Below, piece by piece: positions 35,982 to 44,115 of a stretch of 61,415 nt of DNA. A program made the translations under genes and the position numbers. The DNA lies in contig CAMJZI010000006.1 of the NCBI GenBank assembly GCA_946410185.1, positions 1 to 61,415 on the forward strand, given 5' to 3'. The notes under the pieces were generated by a model. The model saw only the letters and a program-made list of their open reading frames with translations, did not search any database and was not told the DNA's origin. Position 1 is the first letter of the stretch; each line of letters begins with the position of its first letter. The DNA is from an uncultured Porphyromonadaceae bacterium (GTDB lineage Bacteria > Bacteroidota > Bacteroidia > Bacteroidales > Muribaculaceae).

Positions 35982-36909
35982 TCCGTTTTCCGTTATATGA
36001 ATTAATAAAATAGGCCGGGCGCCCCTTCACTTCGTTGAACACCCGCGCCAGATACTCCCCCAGGATTCCCATGCCGAGCAACTGAACACCGCCCAGAAAC
36101 AACATCGTCACCATGATGGTGGGAAAGCCCTGGACAGGCTCGCCATACAGGTTGGTCACAATAATAATGTAAATCAGGTAGATGAATGCGACCACCGATA
36201 CCAGCAGCCCCAATATGGACGCCAGCCGCAGCGGAGCAGTCGAGTAAGACATGATACCATTCAAGGCCAGGTTGAAAAGAGACATCGCGCTCCACTTGCT
36301 GGAGCCCTGCTGACGCTGCAGCTGGTCATAATAGATTCCTTTCTTGTGATAGCCTATCCAGGAATACATCCCCTTGGTGTTACGCTCAACTTCACGCATC
36401 TGCTTCAAGGCCTCGACACATGAGCGGTCGAGCAAGCGAAAGTCGCCCGTATTCTTCTGAATGGGGATACGGGTCAACGACTGCAACAACTTGTAGTACA
36501 GGCTTGAGGTCTTGCTCTTCAACCACGACTCATTACTGGAACGACGCTGAGCATAGATGTCATCGTAGCCCTCCTCCCAGTATCTCAACATCTCGGGAAT
36601 GACGCTGACAGGATGCTGCATGTCGGCATCCATGATGATGAGAGCATCGCCAGTGGCATAGTCAAATCCGGCCATCATGGCGATTTCCTTACCATAGTTG
36701 CGCGACAGATCCAGATAATTATAATGCGGATCACTCTCGTGCAACTTGATCATCTGCTGCAAGGTGTTGTCGGTGCTACCATCATTCACCAGCAGGAATT
36801 CCCATTCATAATCAGGATTCTCGTCCCGCACCCTGGTCATGCAACTGGCCAACTGTTCAAACGAGGATTCCTCGTTATAGGCCGGCAATAGTATCGTGAC
36901 TCTTTTCAT
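35938..36909 (-). CDS. GT2 polyprenyl-phosphate glycosyltransferase (GtrB/ArnC-like)
   Basis: The 323-residue protein begins KRVTILLPAYNEESSFEQLA and has FLLVNDGSTDNTLQQM near residue 38. The metal-binding motif is IIMDADMQHPVSVIPEML (about 90-107). Two C-terminal transmembrane helices lie near 230-300 (LGLLVSVVAFIYLIYIIIV). This is the DPM1/GtrB layout: loading a sugar onto undecaprenyl phosphate. It overlaps the deacetylase by 4 bp and the GT87-like gene by 44 bp, so the three form an operon. Confidence 0.9.
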   Translation of the reverse strand: MKRVTILLPAYNEESSFEQLASCMTRVRDENPDYEWEFLLVNDGSTDNTLQQMIKLHESDPHYNYLDLSRNYGKEIAMMAGFDYATGDALIIMDADMQHPVSVIPEMLRYWEEGYDDIYAQRRSSNESWLKSKTSSLYYKLLQSLTRIPIQKNTGDFRLLDRSCVEALKQMREVERNTKGMYSWIGYHKKGIYYDQLQRQQGSSKWSAMSLFNLALNGIMSYSTAPLRLASILGLLVSVVAFIYLIYIIIVTNLYGEPVQGFPTIMVTMLFLGGVQLLGMGILGEYLARVFNEVKGRPAYFINSYNGKRNDSRQSQPQHQAKS

Positions 36910-37679
36910 TGCATTTGTGTAAACTGGGTAAATGTGACAAATTGCTCATGCTCGTGCTTGAAGGTGTCGATTAGCGCCCTCAGACGCTTGACCATGCCAT
37001 CGCCTGAATGCCGACTGATGATATAAGGCACTTTCCACTCGGGATGCCCGGCCAGCGGATAGAACTCCCAGGGATGGAAATAGATGACGAACTGGCCGTC
37101 GTGCCGTACAGTCCACAAGCACAAGCGCCGATATAGCCACTGCGGATAATTGTGGCACGCCAGCCAGAAGACAGGCAGACGCAGCCATGGTGAGACCGAA
37201 GCCGGTATCTGAAGCAACTTGCCCGTCTTGAAGGGGCGACGCGGCACGTCCAGATGCATGTATCGACCTGGAATAAAGGCTGGATGCAGTGATGAGTTAT
37301 ACAGGTAGCCCGCCTGCTCTATCACCTCGTCACTGATAGGGAACATGCGGGGCTGGCGGTAGCCATTGACTTGGCAACCACACATCTGCTCAAGCATCTC
37401 CTTGGAACGCGCGACATCCGCCTCAGTCTGCTGCCAGTGGTCCACACTGTGGCTTGCCACCTCATGGCCCTCGGTAATGATGCGTTGCATCACCTGGGGA
37501 GCATTTTGGGCAAAGTTCACGGTACAAAAGAATGTGGCCTTGACCTCCTTTTCCTTGAGTATGTCAAGAATCCGGTTGGCGCCAATCACCGAGACCTCAA
37601 TTCCTTTTTCAAGCGAAATGTCGATACCATGTTCACGAGGCAGATCAAACTCCTCAGTGTCAAAACTCAATAAAACCAT
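36906..37679 (-). CDS. Polysaccharide deacetylase (NodB homology)
   Basis: The start at 37679 gives MVLLSFDTEEFDLPREHGID and 257 residues; the longer frame runs through the promoter. NodB motif 1 is SFDTEEFD (residues 5-12), where TFDDG is usual, and motif 2 is HEVASHSVDHW (about 76-86), which keeps the H-S-x-x-H zinc ligands. GYRQPRMF near 111 is motif 3. FVIYFHPWEFYPLAGHPEW near 205 is the later histidine motif. It deacetylates a surface or lipid-linked sugar. The stop overlaps the GT2 start (ATGA). Confidence 0.87.
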   Translation of the reverse strand: MVLLSFDTEEFDLPREHGIDISLEKGIEVSVIGANRILDILKEKEVKATFFCTVNFAQNAPQVMQRIITEGHEVASHSVDHWQQTEADVARSKEMLEQMCGCQVNGYRQPRMFPISDEVIEQAGYLYNSSLHPAFIPGRYMHLDVPRRPFKTGKLLQIPASVSPWLRLPVFWLACHNYPQWLYRRLCLWTVRHDGQFVIYFHPWEFYPLAGHPEWKVPYIISRHSGDGMVKRLRALIDTFKHEHEQFVTFTQFTQMQ

Positions 37680-37703
37680 GTCCAATAGTCTTGTTTGAAT
37701 ATG

Positions 37704-37711
37704 CAAAATTA
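37704..37711 (-). promoter_or_regulatory. -7 box (TAATTTTG) for deacetylase-GT2-GT87 operon
   Basis: Minus-strand full match to TAnnTTTG, 24 bases before the ATG at 37679. This placement supports the shorter start chosen for the deacetylase. Confidence 0.55.
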
Positions 37712-37800
37712 CTAAAAAAAGGCCTTTCTCCAGTTTTTCAGTAATAAATTTCACACCTGATGGCTGTGGCTGTGAAAACGACGTTTGCCATCCGGAAGAT

Positions 37801-37840
37801 AAAAAATCCGCCGGAGCTGCACGCACGACACTCCAGCGGA
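37801..37840 (-). terminator. Rho-independent terminator of amylase-GH53 operon
   Basis: On the minus strand TCCGCTGGAG (37840-37831) pairs with CTCCGGCGGA (37816-37807) with one T-G pair. Six T residues (37806-37801) follow immediately. It lies 28 bases after the GH53 stop. Confidence 0.88.
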
Positions 37841-37868
37841 CAATATAGTTTACGCTATTTCACAAAAA

Positions 37869-39215
37869 TCACTCTTCCAGGAAATTCTTGAGTTCATACA
37901 GCGCCGGGGTTGCCCTGCCGGTCTCATGGTTCCACAATCCTGCGTTGTACCATGCGTCATTGACGTGAAGAACGCTCCAGTAGTTGCCACCCAATCCATA
38001 CTCGTTTGCCTCGGGGAACCACCAGAAGAGTCCCTTGACACGCGGATAGGACTTCAGCTTGGCAATGAGGTCGGCCGTGAATTTGCGCTGTCCCTCGTTG
38101 GTCAGCGGCCAGATAGACGTGTAGTCATGGTCACCAACAGGATAGTGGTAGCTATAGCCGGTCTCAACAATCATGATTTTCTTATCCAGGAATGAATTGT
38201 TCAACTTGTTGAGCGCCGCCGCGAGCTGAGACAAATCGCCGTGGTAGTAGGGATAGTAACTCAGGCCGATGATGTCATAGTCAACGCCCTTGCTCCGCAT
38301 CTGGCTATAGAAGTTATACATGATATCAACCTTGGCGATGCGCTCGGTGTGCAGGATGACCTTGGCCATGGGGCATTCCTCGCGGCATGCGCGCACTGCG
38401 GCCTTGAGCAGCGTGGTAAAGCGTCCCCAGTTGTCTTCACTGCCCATGTAGCACTTCTTGAGTTCGGCATTGGGTGTGCCCACTGGACCCCACAGCATGC
38501 CATAACTGATCTCGTTGCCCGTCTGGATGTAATCGGGGGTGGCTCCGGCAGCCTTGAGTTCCCGCAGACAATCACGCGTGTATTCATACACACGCTGCGT
38601 CAAGGCCTCATCATCAAGGCCGGCCCACTCGGCTGGCGTGAACTGCTTGACCGGATCGGCCCAACTGTCGCTGTAATGGAAGTCGAGCATGAACTGCATG
38701 CCTGCAGCCTTGATGCGACGGCCCAGCACCTTGACCGTGTCAAGATTCTGGATCACGCCCTGACCCTTGTCGGCAGCCGAGGCATTTTCGGGATTGACAA
38801 ACAGGCGCACGCGGGCCGCGTTCCAGCCCTGCTGCTTGGTCCATGTGATGACATCATCAATCAACTTGCCGCTGGTGTCATAGTAATGGGCATTCTTGAT
38901 GCCGTAGCGCAGGGCCATCAGCTGGTGCGCCTCATACTTGGTCAGCATCGAGATGTCACCGCCCACCACGGGACCGTCATAGGGGGTCTGGGGATGCAGG
39001 ATGATGTCGATGACTGCATTCACATCGGCGATATTGATCTCGCCATTGCCGTCCACGTCACCGTCCTCGTCGCTCACACCTGTTAATATCCTGCCGATGA
39101 CGGCATTCACGTCGGCAATGTTCACCTCGCCGTCATGGTTCACATCGCCATTGACGGCAGCACTGGCGCCTAACGACACCAGTGCAAAAAACAGGAATGG
39201 TATAATTCGTCTCAT
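37869..39215 (-). CDS. Endo-beta-1,4-galactanase, GH53, with two dockerin-like repeats
   Basis: Cuts beta-1,4-galactan side chains of pectin (type I arabinogalactan). The 448-residue protein has a signal peptide ending near residue 20. Two calcium-loop repeats follow (DVNHDGEVNIADVN near 24, DVDGNGEINIADVN near 53). The GH53 barrel starts near 85 with GGDISMLTKYEAHQ. Acid/base E235 lies in QTGNEIS and nucleophile E351 in IVETGYS. Only 23 bp separate it from the amylase upstream, so it is read from the same LacI-controlled promoter. No galactan-specific transporter is nearby. Confidence 0.93.
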   Translation of the reverse strand: MRRIIPFLFFALVSLGASAAVNGDVNHDGEVNIADVNAVIGRILTGVSDEDGDVDGNGEINIADVNAVIDIILHPQTPYDGPVVGGDISMLTKYEAHQLMALRYGIKNAHYYDTSGKLIDDVITWTKQQGWNAARVRLFVNPENASAADKGQGVIQNLDTVKVLGRRIKAAGMQFMLDFHYSDSWADPVKQFTPAEWAGLDDEALTQRVYEYTRDCLRELKAAGATPDYIQTGNEISYGMLWGPVGTPNAELKKCYMGSEDNWGRFTTLLKAAVRACREECPMAKVILHTERIAKVDIMYNFYSQMRSKGVDYDIIGLSYYPYYHGDLSQLAAALNKLNNSFLDKKIMIVETGYSYHYPVGDHDYTSIWPLTNEGQRKFTADLIAKLKSYPRVKGLFWWFPEANEYGLGGNYWSVLHVNDAWYNAGLWNHETGRATPALYELKNFLEE

Positions 39216-39238
39216 CTCAGTTTGATCGAGGTATTATG

Positions 39239-41299
39239 TCATGCCTTGCCCAGGATGACACCAATAATGGCATTCACGTCGGCAATATTGATTTCCTGGT
39301 CACGGTTCACGTCGCCGTTGATTTCATACTGGCCTGACAGTATCATGCCGATAACCAGGTTGACATCGGCGATATTAGTCTCGCCATCGCCGTTAGCGTC
39401 GGTGCTCGGGAGATAAGGCAGGTAGTCGGCCGTCACGTCTTTCACCTGATACTTGTTGGTCTGGGTCGTCACCTCGAAGAAACTGGTTTTGTTCACCCCC
39501 ACCACGTCCTCGGTCTGGTGCTCTCCAGCAGTGGTGCCACCCTGGTTGAAGACGAAATTCATGTTGTAATTCTTGGACGTGATGTCATAGGTCTGATAGT
39601 AGAACTTGGTACCGCCAATGGTCACACAATCGGTAACCGTTTCGCCGGGCCAGCCGCCATTCATGGGATTGTCGCTGCTATCCCAGCTGTAGAAGTTCAC
39701 TCGCGGCCAGTTGTTGGGGGCAACTGTCGGATCCTTGAGATAAACCGTGATCTGATAGGGCTCGAAGCCATCATCGGCACCGATAACATAGTGGCGGGTA
39801 ATGACACCGCTCACGACTCCGTTGATCAGCAAGCCGGCATTGAGCGTGCAGTCGTGCGTCACTGTAATCGTGGCTCCGTTAGCAACTTGTGTCCCGTTGC
39901 TGGCGGTGGGCTCGGTGCCGTCAAGGGTATAGACCAGCTTGGCATCGTCGGTCTGGCTGACTGCGGTGAGGGTGATGTTCTGCTTGCCGGCATACTCGCC
40001 GCTGGGCTTGCTGGCCCAGGCGGTCTCGGTGGTCTTGCTCAATGCCAGGCGGTAGTTGGTGCCACTCAGTACCTCGACATAGCTTGACGGTATCTCGTAC
40101 ACGGTGTTGCCCATGGCGGCAAGTGCGGCGCCACGGGTGCCCAGGGTGCGGTGCACATAGTAGTTATTCACACTGCTGTTCTTGATCACCTGGTTGGTAC
40201 TCATGTTGTGAATTCCGGCCAACTGGCGGATGTAAATCATCTGCTTGATGGCCTCCTTGTAGCTCTGCCAATGCTTGAGGAAGACACAAGGCGTTCCCGG
40301 CATAATCATCATGAAGGCGTTGCCGGCCTCGACATTGAGGCGGATGGGATCTTGCTGGTCGTTGGCACGCACCTGGGTATCGTGATTCTCGATAAAGGTG
40401 ACCGAGTAGCGGCGGTAGGTGGCATCCTGGTTCAGGGTCTTGCCGTTGGACGACAGGTTGCTCCACTTGTTGTTGTTGACCGCATCGCGCACCACATAGC
40501 GGAAGGGGAAGTCAAACGCGGCGCTCTGCACCACGCCGTCCACCTTGGTGCCGTCAATCCAGTTCTTCACTGCCGTCACGTTACCGTCCCAGTACTCGCC
40601 CACCGAGTAGGTGGGTGCCGCATAGGCATTATACAAGCCCGTGAACGTAGCTGCATAGCCCTTGGTCATGTCGTAGCGGAAGCCCGCATAGCCCAGGTCC
40701 TCGAGCAGCATCTTCAGGTAGGCCTTGACGTTGGTCTGCACGTTCTCGCTCTTGTGGTCCAGATCGCGCATGCCGCCCCAGTCCTCGCCGGTGTCATAGT
40801 TGCTGCTCAGCTGGTAGCCATGCTCGTTGGCCCAGGTGAGGGCTGCTCCGCCGTCATCGTTGCGGCAGATGTCGGTGGACTTGAGCTGGTAGGTCACACC
40901 GTTGTAGGTCTCGGCGGGAAAATCGACCCAGTTCGAAGCATTCTTGCGGTGGTTAATGACCACATCGGCAATAGTACCGATACCCTTAGCCTTGAAGGTG
41001 TTGATCATCGACACCAGCTGGGCTTTGCTTCCAAACGAGCTATTGTAGTTGGTAAACCAGTACTTATCGTCATACCCCATCGACGTACCGCCGCAATTGG
41101 CACTCTGGGGAATCCACACAAGCTGGAAGAACTCGGCCAACTCATCGGCCTGCGCTTCAAGTACAGGCCACTTGGAATCGTTAAATGAGTCCCAGTAGAA
41201 GCCTTGCAGCATCACGCCGCCATAGTTTGCAGGCCATCCCTGAGCCAGCATCAGCAACGGGCATATCGCCAATAGCGTAGTAGTAAGAATCTTCTTCAT
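39239..41299 (-). CDS. Secreted alpha-amylase, GH13, with starch-binding and dockerin-like repeats
   Basis: Cuts starch outside the cell or at the surface; it takes the place of SusG in this locus. The 686-residue protein has a type I signal peptide ending LMLAQ (residue 20), with no lipobox. GH13 catalytic residues are D210 (GFRYDMTKG), E235 (VGEYWDGN) and D307 (FIENHDTQ). After the barrel come a chitobiase-C-like module (LVYTLDGTEPTASNG), a CBM26-like starch-binding module (FYSWDSSDNPMNGGWPG) and two repeats (DANGDGETNIADVN, DVNRDQEINIADVN). The dockerin-like pair is C-terminal here but N-terminal in GH53. Confidence 0.94.
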   Translation of the reverse strand: MKKILTTTLLAICPLLMLAQGWPANYGGVMLQGFYWDSFNDSKWPVLEAQADELAEFFQLVWIPQSANCGGTSMGYDDKYWFTNYNSSFGSKAQLVSMINTFKAKGIGTIADVVINHRKNASNWVDFPAETYNGVTYQLKSTDICRNDDGGAALTWANEHGYQLSSNYDTGEDWGGMRDLDHKSENVQTNVKAYLKMLLEDLGYAGFRYDMTKGYAATFTGLYNAYAAPTYSVGEYWDGNVTAVKNWIDGTKVDGVVQSAAFDFPFRYVVRDAVNNNKWSNLSSNGKTLNQDATYRRYSVTFIENHDTQVRANDQQDPIRLNVEAGNAFMMIMPGTPCVFLKHWQSYKEAIKQMIYIRQLAGIHNMSTNQVIKNSSVNNYYVHRTLGTRGAALAAMGNTVYEIPSSYVEVLSGTNYRLALSKTTETAWASKPSGEYAGKQNITLTAVSQTDDAKLVYTLDGTEPTASNGTQVANGATITVTHDCTLNAGLLINGVVSGVITRHYVIGADDGFEPYQITVYLKDPTVAPNNWPRVNFYSWDSSDNPMNGGWPGETVTDCVTIGGTKFYYQTYDITSKNYNMNFVFNQGGTTAGEHQTEDVVGVNKTSFFEVTTQTNKYQVKDVTADYLPYLPSTDANGDGETNIADVNLVIGMILSGQYEINGDVNRDQEINIADVNAIIGVILGKA

Positions 41300-41336
41300 A
41301 GTGATAGCGTTATAATTTTGGTTGTCATTGTTATCG

Positions 41337-41344
41337 CAAATTTA
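41337..41344 (-). promoter_or_regulatory. -7 box (TAAATTTG) of amylase-GH53 operon
   Basis: Minus-strand full match to TAnnTTTG. The leader to the ATG at 41299 would be about 30 bases. A TTTG lies 17 bp upstream, shorter than usual. The operator centre at 41407.5 is 63.5 bp from the first base of this box. Confidence 0.68.
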
Positions 41345-41400
41345 CTAAAAATCCTCAATACCAAACCCTTTTGATGCATTTTGTCATAAAAAATTCACAG

Positions 41401-41414
41401 TGCAATCGTTTGCG
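41401..41414. promoter_or_regulatory. LacI-family operator upstream of amylase-GH53
   Basis: TGCAATCGTTTGCG agrees with TGNAANCGNTTNCA at all fixed bases except the last. It is identical to the site at 50402-50415 and has the same distance to its -7 box as that site. Confidence 0.78.
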
Positions 41415-41424
41415 GGGTTAACAA

Positions 41425-41460
41425 TGCGGGGACGCGCCTTGATGGTGACGCGTCCCCGCA
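41425..41460 (-). terminator. Strong hairpin between starch-binding gene and amylase
   Basis: TGCGGGGACGCG (41425-41436) and CGCGTCCCCGCA (41449-41460) form a perfect 12-bp GC-rich stem with a 12-base loop. It lies 34 bases past the stop of the starch-binding gene. No T run follows on the minus strand, so it may act as a processing or stability hairpin rather than a classic terminator. Confidence 0.7.
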
Positions 41461-41494
41461 GGGGTTTGTTGTCTTGATGTGAATTAAGACAGGA

Positions 41495-42769
41495 TTACTT
41501 CATGACCTTGGTGGTCTTAACAGTGCCGTCGGTGTAACGGGTAACGACGATGGTCACGCCGTTGGCCTCGGTCACCTCCTGACCCATCACGTTGTAGTAG
41601 CGCTCGCCAGCGACAATCTTGCCTGCTACCAGCTCGTCAACACCACTGTCCTTGGCAATGATGACGGTCATGTCCTCGACATCGACAGTCACGATGTACT
41701 TGCCTGAAGGAATCTTGAAGCTGTTGTCGCCCTTCACGAGTTCCATGGGAACGTTCAGCATATCCTCGCTCACGAGGTAGCCACCTTCGACGGCGCCCAG
41801 ACGGCTGCCGGTGATGGCACCCCAGTCATCGCCCTCGGCGAGCTTGGAAGTGAATGAGAAGTAGCTGTACAGGGTCTCGTCGCCCTCTTCGGTGTTAGTA
41901 CCGGTAGCCTCGACCTTGGCGGTGTAGGTGATCTTGTCCTCGGTGTCCATGGGAACGCCAACGTTGGGAGCCCAACCATTGCCGTTCACCTCGCCCAGGA
42001 TGTACATGGCCTCGATGGGTTCGGGAGGAATGGGTTCGCCAACGAGCTCGGCCATGCAGCCAATCTCCTGTGTCAAGGTGTCGAAGGTGAAGTGCACATC
42101 ATAGTAACCAGCCTGCTCAATGTAATACTGGTAGTTGCTGGCAGGGCATGACAGACCCCAGTCGTGGTTGGAAACGACCTTGAACTCGAGGTTACCCTCT
42201 TCGAGCAGACAGTTGTACTTGTCAAGCACAAAGATGCCCTCTTCGTTCATGGTCATGTCATTATCGGTGTTGGTGGGATCCCAAGTGGTGCCGAACACAG
42301 CAGCCGAGTTACCAGCAACGGTGGCATAGGTCCAATCGGGGTCTACCTCGGCAGCACCCTCAACGATGAACTCCATGTTCTCGCTGTCGAACATGAAGGT
42401 GAATTCGCTGGGCTCACTGCCGCAAGCAAGCTGATAAGCGCCGTTGCCGTTACCCTGCTTCTGGGTAGCGATGTACTCGCCCAGAACAACCTTCTGGTCA
42501 GCACCGGTCGAGGGGCCGAAACGATACTCGCCGTTGAACAGATCCCATTCATCGACACCATCGGTGGGAGTGAGGTTGTCAGCAAATACAAACCAGATGG
42601 TTCCGCTGAGTTCAACGGTGAGAGAATAGGTGCCATCACCATTGTCTTCCATCTTTTGACCGGCATAGGTATGCCAGTTGCCGAAGGGGTCACTGCCAAC
42701 AATGTACATGTCGGCTTGCATGGTCAATGCCATGGCAACCATTGCAAAAAGTGTAAAGAATTTCTTCAT
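41495..42769 (-). CDS. Secreted multi-domain starch-binding protein with T9SS-like C terminus
   Basis: The 424-residue protein is the last gene of the susC run. It has a type I signal peptide (LFAMVAMALTMQA) and no lipobox, unlike SusE and SusF. At least two SusE/F-like beta-sandwich modules are visible: MYIVGSDPFGNWHTYAG near residue 21 and MYILGEVNGNGWAPNVGVP near 256. The C terminus (ERYYNVMGQEVTEANGVTIV, ending TVKTTKVMK) resembles type IX secretion sorting domains of Prevotella. This suggests export by T9SS instead of lipid anchoring. The first module is shared with the CotH protein at 55682. Confidence 0.82.
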   Translation of the reverse strand: MKKFFTLFAMVAMALTMQADMYIVGSDPFGNWHTYAGQKMEDNGDGTYSLTVELSGTIWFVFADNLTPTDGVDEWDLFNGEYRFGPSTGADQKVVLGEYIATQKQGNGNGAYQLACGSEPSEFTFMFDSENMEFIVEGAAEVDPDWTYATVAGNSAAVFGTTWDPTNTDNDMTMNEEGIFVLDKYNCLLEEGNLEFKVVSNHDWGLSCPASNYQYYIEQAGYYDVHFTFDTLTQEIGCMAELVGEPIPPEPIEAMYILGEVNGNGWAPNVGVPMDTEDKITYTAKVEATGTNTEEGDETLYSYFSFTSKLAEGDDWGAITGSRLGAVEGGYLVSEDMLNVPMELVKGDNSFKIPSGKYIVTVDVEDMTVIIAKDSGVDELVAGKIVAGERYYNVMGQEVTEANGVTIVVTRYTDGTVKTTKVMK

Positions 42770-42820
42770 AATAGAACTTAACAGATTATAAATTAATAAT
42801 GTGAATAAAAAATGTGATCA

Positions 42821-42927
42821 TAGTTTTAAGTTGTAAGTTTTAAGTTTTTAGTACGATTACTATTGCCTGAAAAATGATGAGACTATGGTATTCTTACTTA
42901 AAACCAAAAACTTAAAACTTACAACTC
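42821..42927. repeat. 7-bp periodic array forming a 21-bp inverted repeat
   Basis: The terminal G of each unit (TTTTAAG, TTGTAAG, TTTTAAG, TTTTTAG) lies at 42823, 42830, 42837, 42844 and 42851. On the other arm C lies at 42897, 42904, 42911, 42918 and 42925. Both have an exact 7-bp period. The arms 42829-42849 and 42906-42926 are perfect reverse complements with a 56-base loop. The element fills the gap between two starch-binding protein genes. Confidence 0.9.
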
Positions 42928-42938
42928 GATTTGAAAAG

Positions 42939-44030
42939 TTACTGCTCCATGAAGTAGTAGTAACCCAGGATGTCGTTGAACATCACGGTATAGGTGCCGG
43001 GGGTAGCCACCATGTTCTTGCCGTCTTGGGTACCCATGCCCAAGGGGAAGGCTTCGCTACCACCGCCCCAGTTTATAGCCCAGTCGCCATCGGCGGCAAA
43101 CTTGAGCTCTGAAGATTCGGTGATGGTGAAGTCCTTCACGATCCAGTCGTGGTTCTCAGCCTTGGTGCTTACTGCGGTCATTAAATTTCCGGCGGGATTC
43201 CAGCCTTGGTAAGCGCCAGGAATGCCAATCATAGTGTATACGCCAGGAGTGATATCCACCTTTTCCAGGGTCATCAAGTCCTTGTCAGTGTCGATGGTGA
43301 TTTCGTAGTAGCCTGCATCGGTTACCCTGATGTTCTGGCCCTCGCCATTGTTGCGGACGATAGCTCCACCAACCATACTGAACTGGTCGCTCTTGTCACC
43401 AGGCGTGTGGATAATCTTGAATGCCTTGCGGGCAGGGAAGTAGCCCACATACTTCAAAATAGTCACCGAACCAGGGGTGCCATACAACGGCACGAGCGAT
43501 ACGCCAACATCTTCCATGCCACGGTTGTTCCACGAGTTGTCACCGGCACCCACAATGTACCACAAGTCGGGGATAGTGAGCGGAGCCAGAATCACGTGAA
43601 TCATAAACTCACCGCTGGTCAACGTTGTTGCGGTGGTGCCATTGGTCATCACCCACTTGACCGTTGCAGGAATGTCATGCTGCTCCAGTGCGCGGCCGTA
43701 ATGGGCCACTACATACTCGTTAAGTGCCGCAGCATCCATGCAGCCGTCGTTGGTCAAGACATACTCAGTACCATCGAGAATGATATAAGTCTCGGCATAG
43801 TAGCTAGTGTCGTTGCAAGTGGGAATCGTCATGTTGCACACCTTGACGGTGCTGGTGCCTGCAGGCAGCTGGGCATAGTCGATCAGGTCAACCTCGGTTG
43901 GTGTGGCAGCAGTGCCGAATGTGACTTCGGTGCCCTGCGGGTTGCTCTGAGGTTCGGCCCAGTCCTTATAGTCTTCACTACAGCCTGCCAGCATCAAGGT
44001 CATTGCGGCAATATATAAAAACTTCTTCAT
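42939..44030 (-). CDS. SusF/SusE-like outer-membrane starch-binding lipoprotein
   Basis: The 363-residue lipoprotein (signal YIAAMTLMLAGCSEDYKD, lipobox cysteine near 17) has an N-terminal linker domain (VTFGTAATPTEVDLIDY) and about two SusE/F-type modules (LWYIVGAGDNSWNNRG near 157; VYTMIGIPGAYQGWNPAGN near 262). SusE/F proteins hold starch at the cell surface without cutting it. It lies between susE and the T9SS-tailed protein, each gap filled by a 7-bp periodic inverted repeat. Confidence 0.85.
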   Translation of the reverse strand: MKKFLYIAAMTLMLAGCSEDYKDWAEPQSNPQGTEVTFGTAATPTEVDLIDYAQLPAGTSTVKVCNMTIPTCNDTSYYAETYIILDGTEYVLTNDGCMDAAALNEYVVAHYGRALEQHDIPATVKWVMTNGTTATTLTSGEFMIHVILAPLTIPDLWYIVGAGDNSWNNRGMEDVGVSLVPLYGTPGSVTILKYVGYFPARKAFKIIHTPGDKSDQFSMVGGAIVRNNGEGQNIRVTDAGYYEITIDTDKDLMTLEKVDITPGVYTMIGIPGAYQGWNPAGNLMTAVSTKAENHDWIVKDFTITESSELKFAADGDWAINWGGGSEAFPLGMGTQDGKNMVATPGTYTVMFNDILGYYYFMEQ

Positions 44031-44040
44031 ATTCTTTTTT

Positions 44041-44107
44041 TAGTTTTTAGTTTTCAGTTGTCAGCCTTCAGTTGATTGTCAACCGAGGCTGACAACTGAA
44101 AAACTAG
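44041..44107. repeat. 7-bp periodic array forming a 19-bp inverted repeat
   Basis: AG ends units at 44043, 44050, 44057, 44064 and 44071, an exact 7-bp period (TTTTTAG, TTTTCAG, TTGTCAG, CCTTCAG). The arm TAGTTTTCAGTTGTCAGCC (44048-44066) is the reverse complement of 44087-44106 except for one extra A. It fills the gap between two sus genes. Confidence 0.87.
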
Positions 44108-44115
44108 TTTATTAA

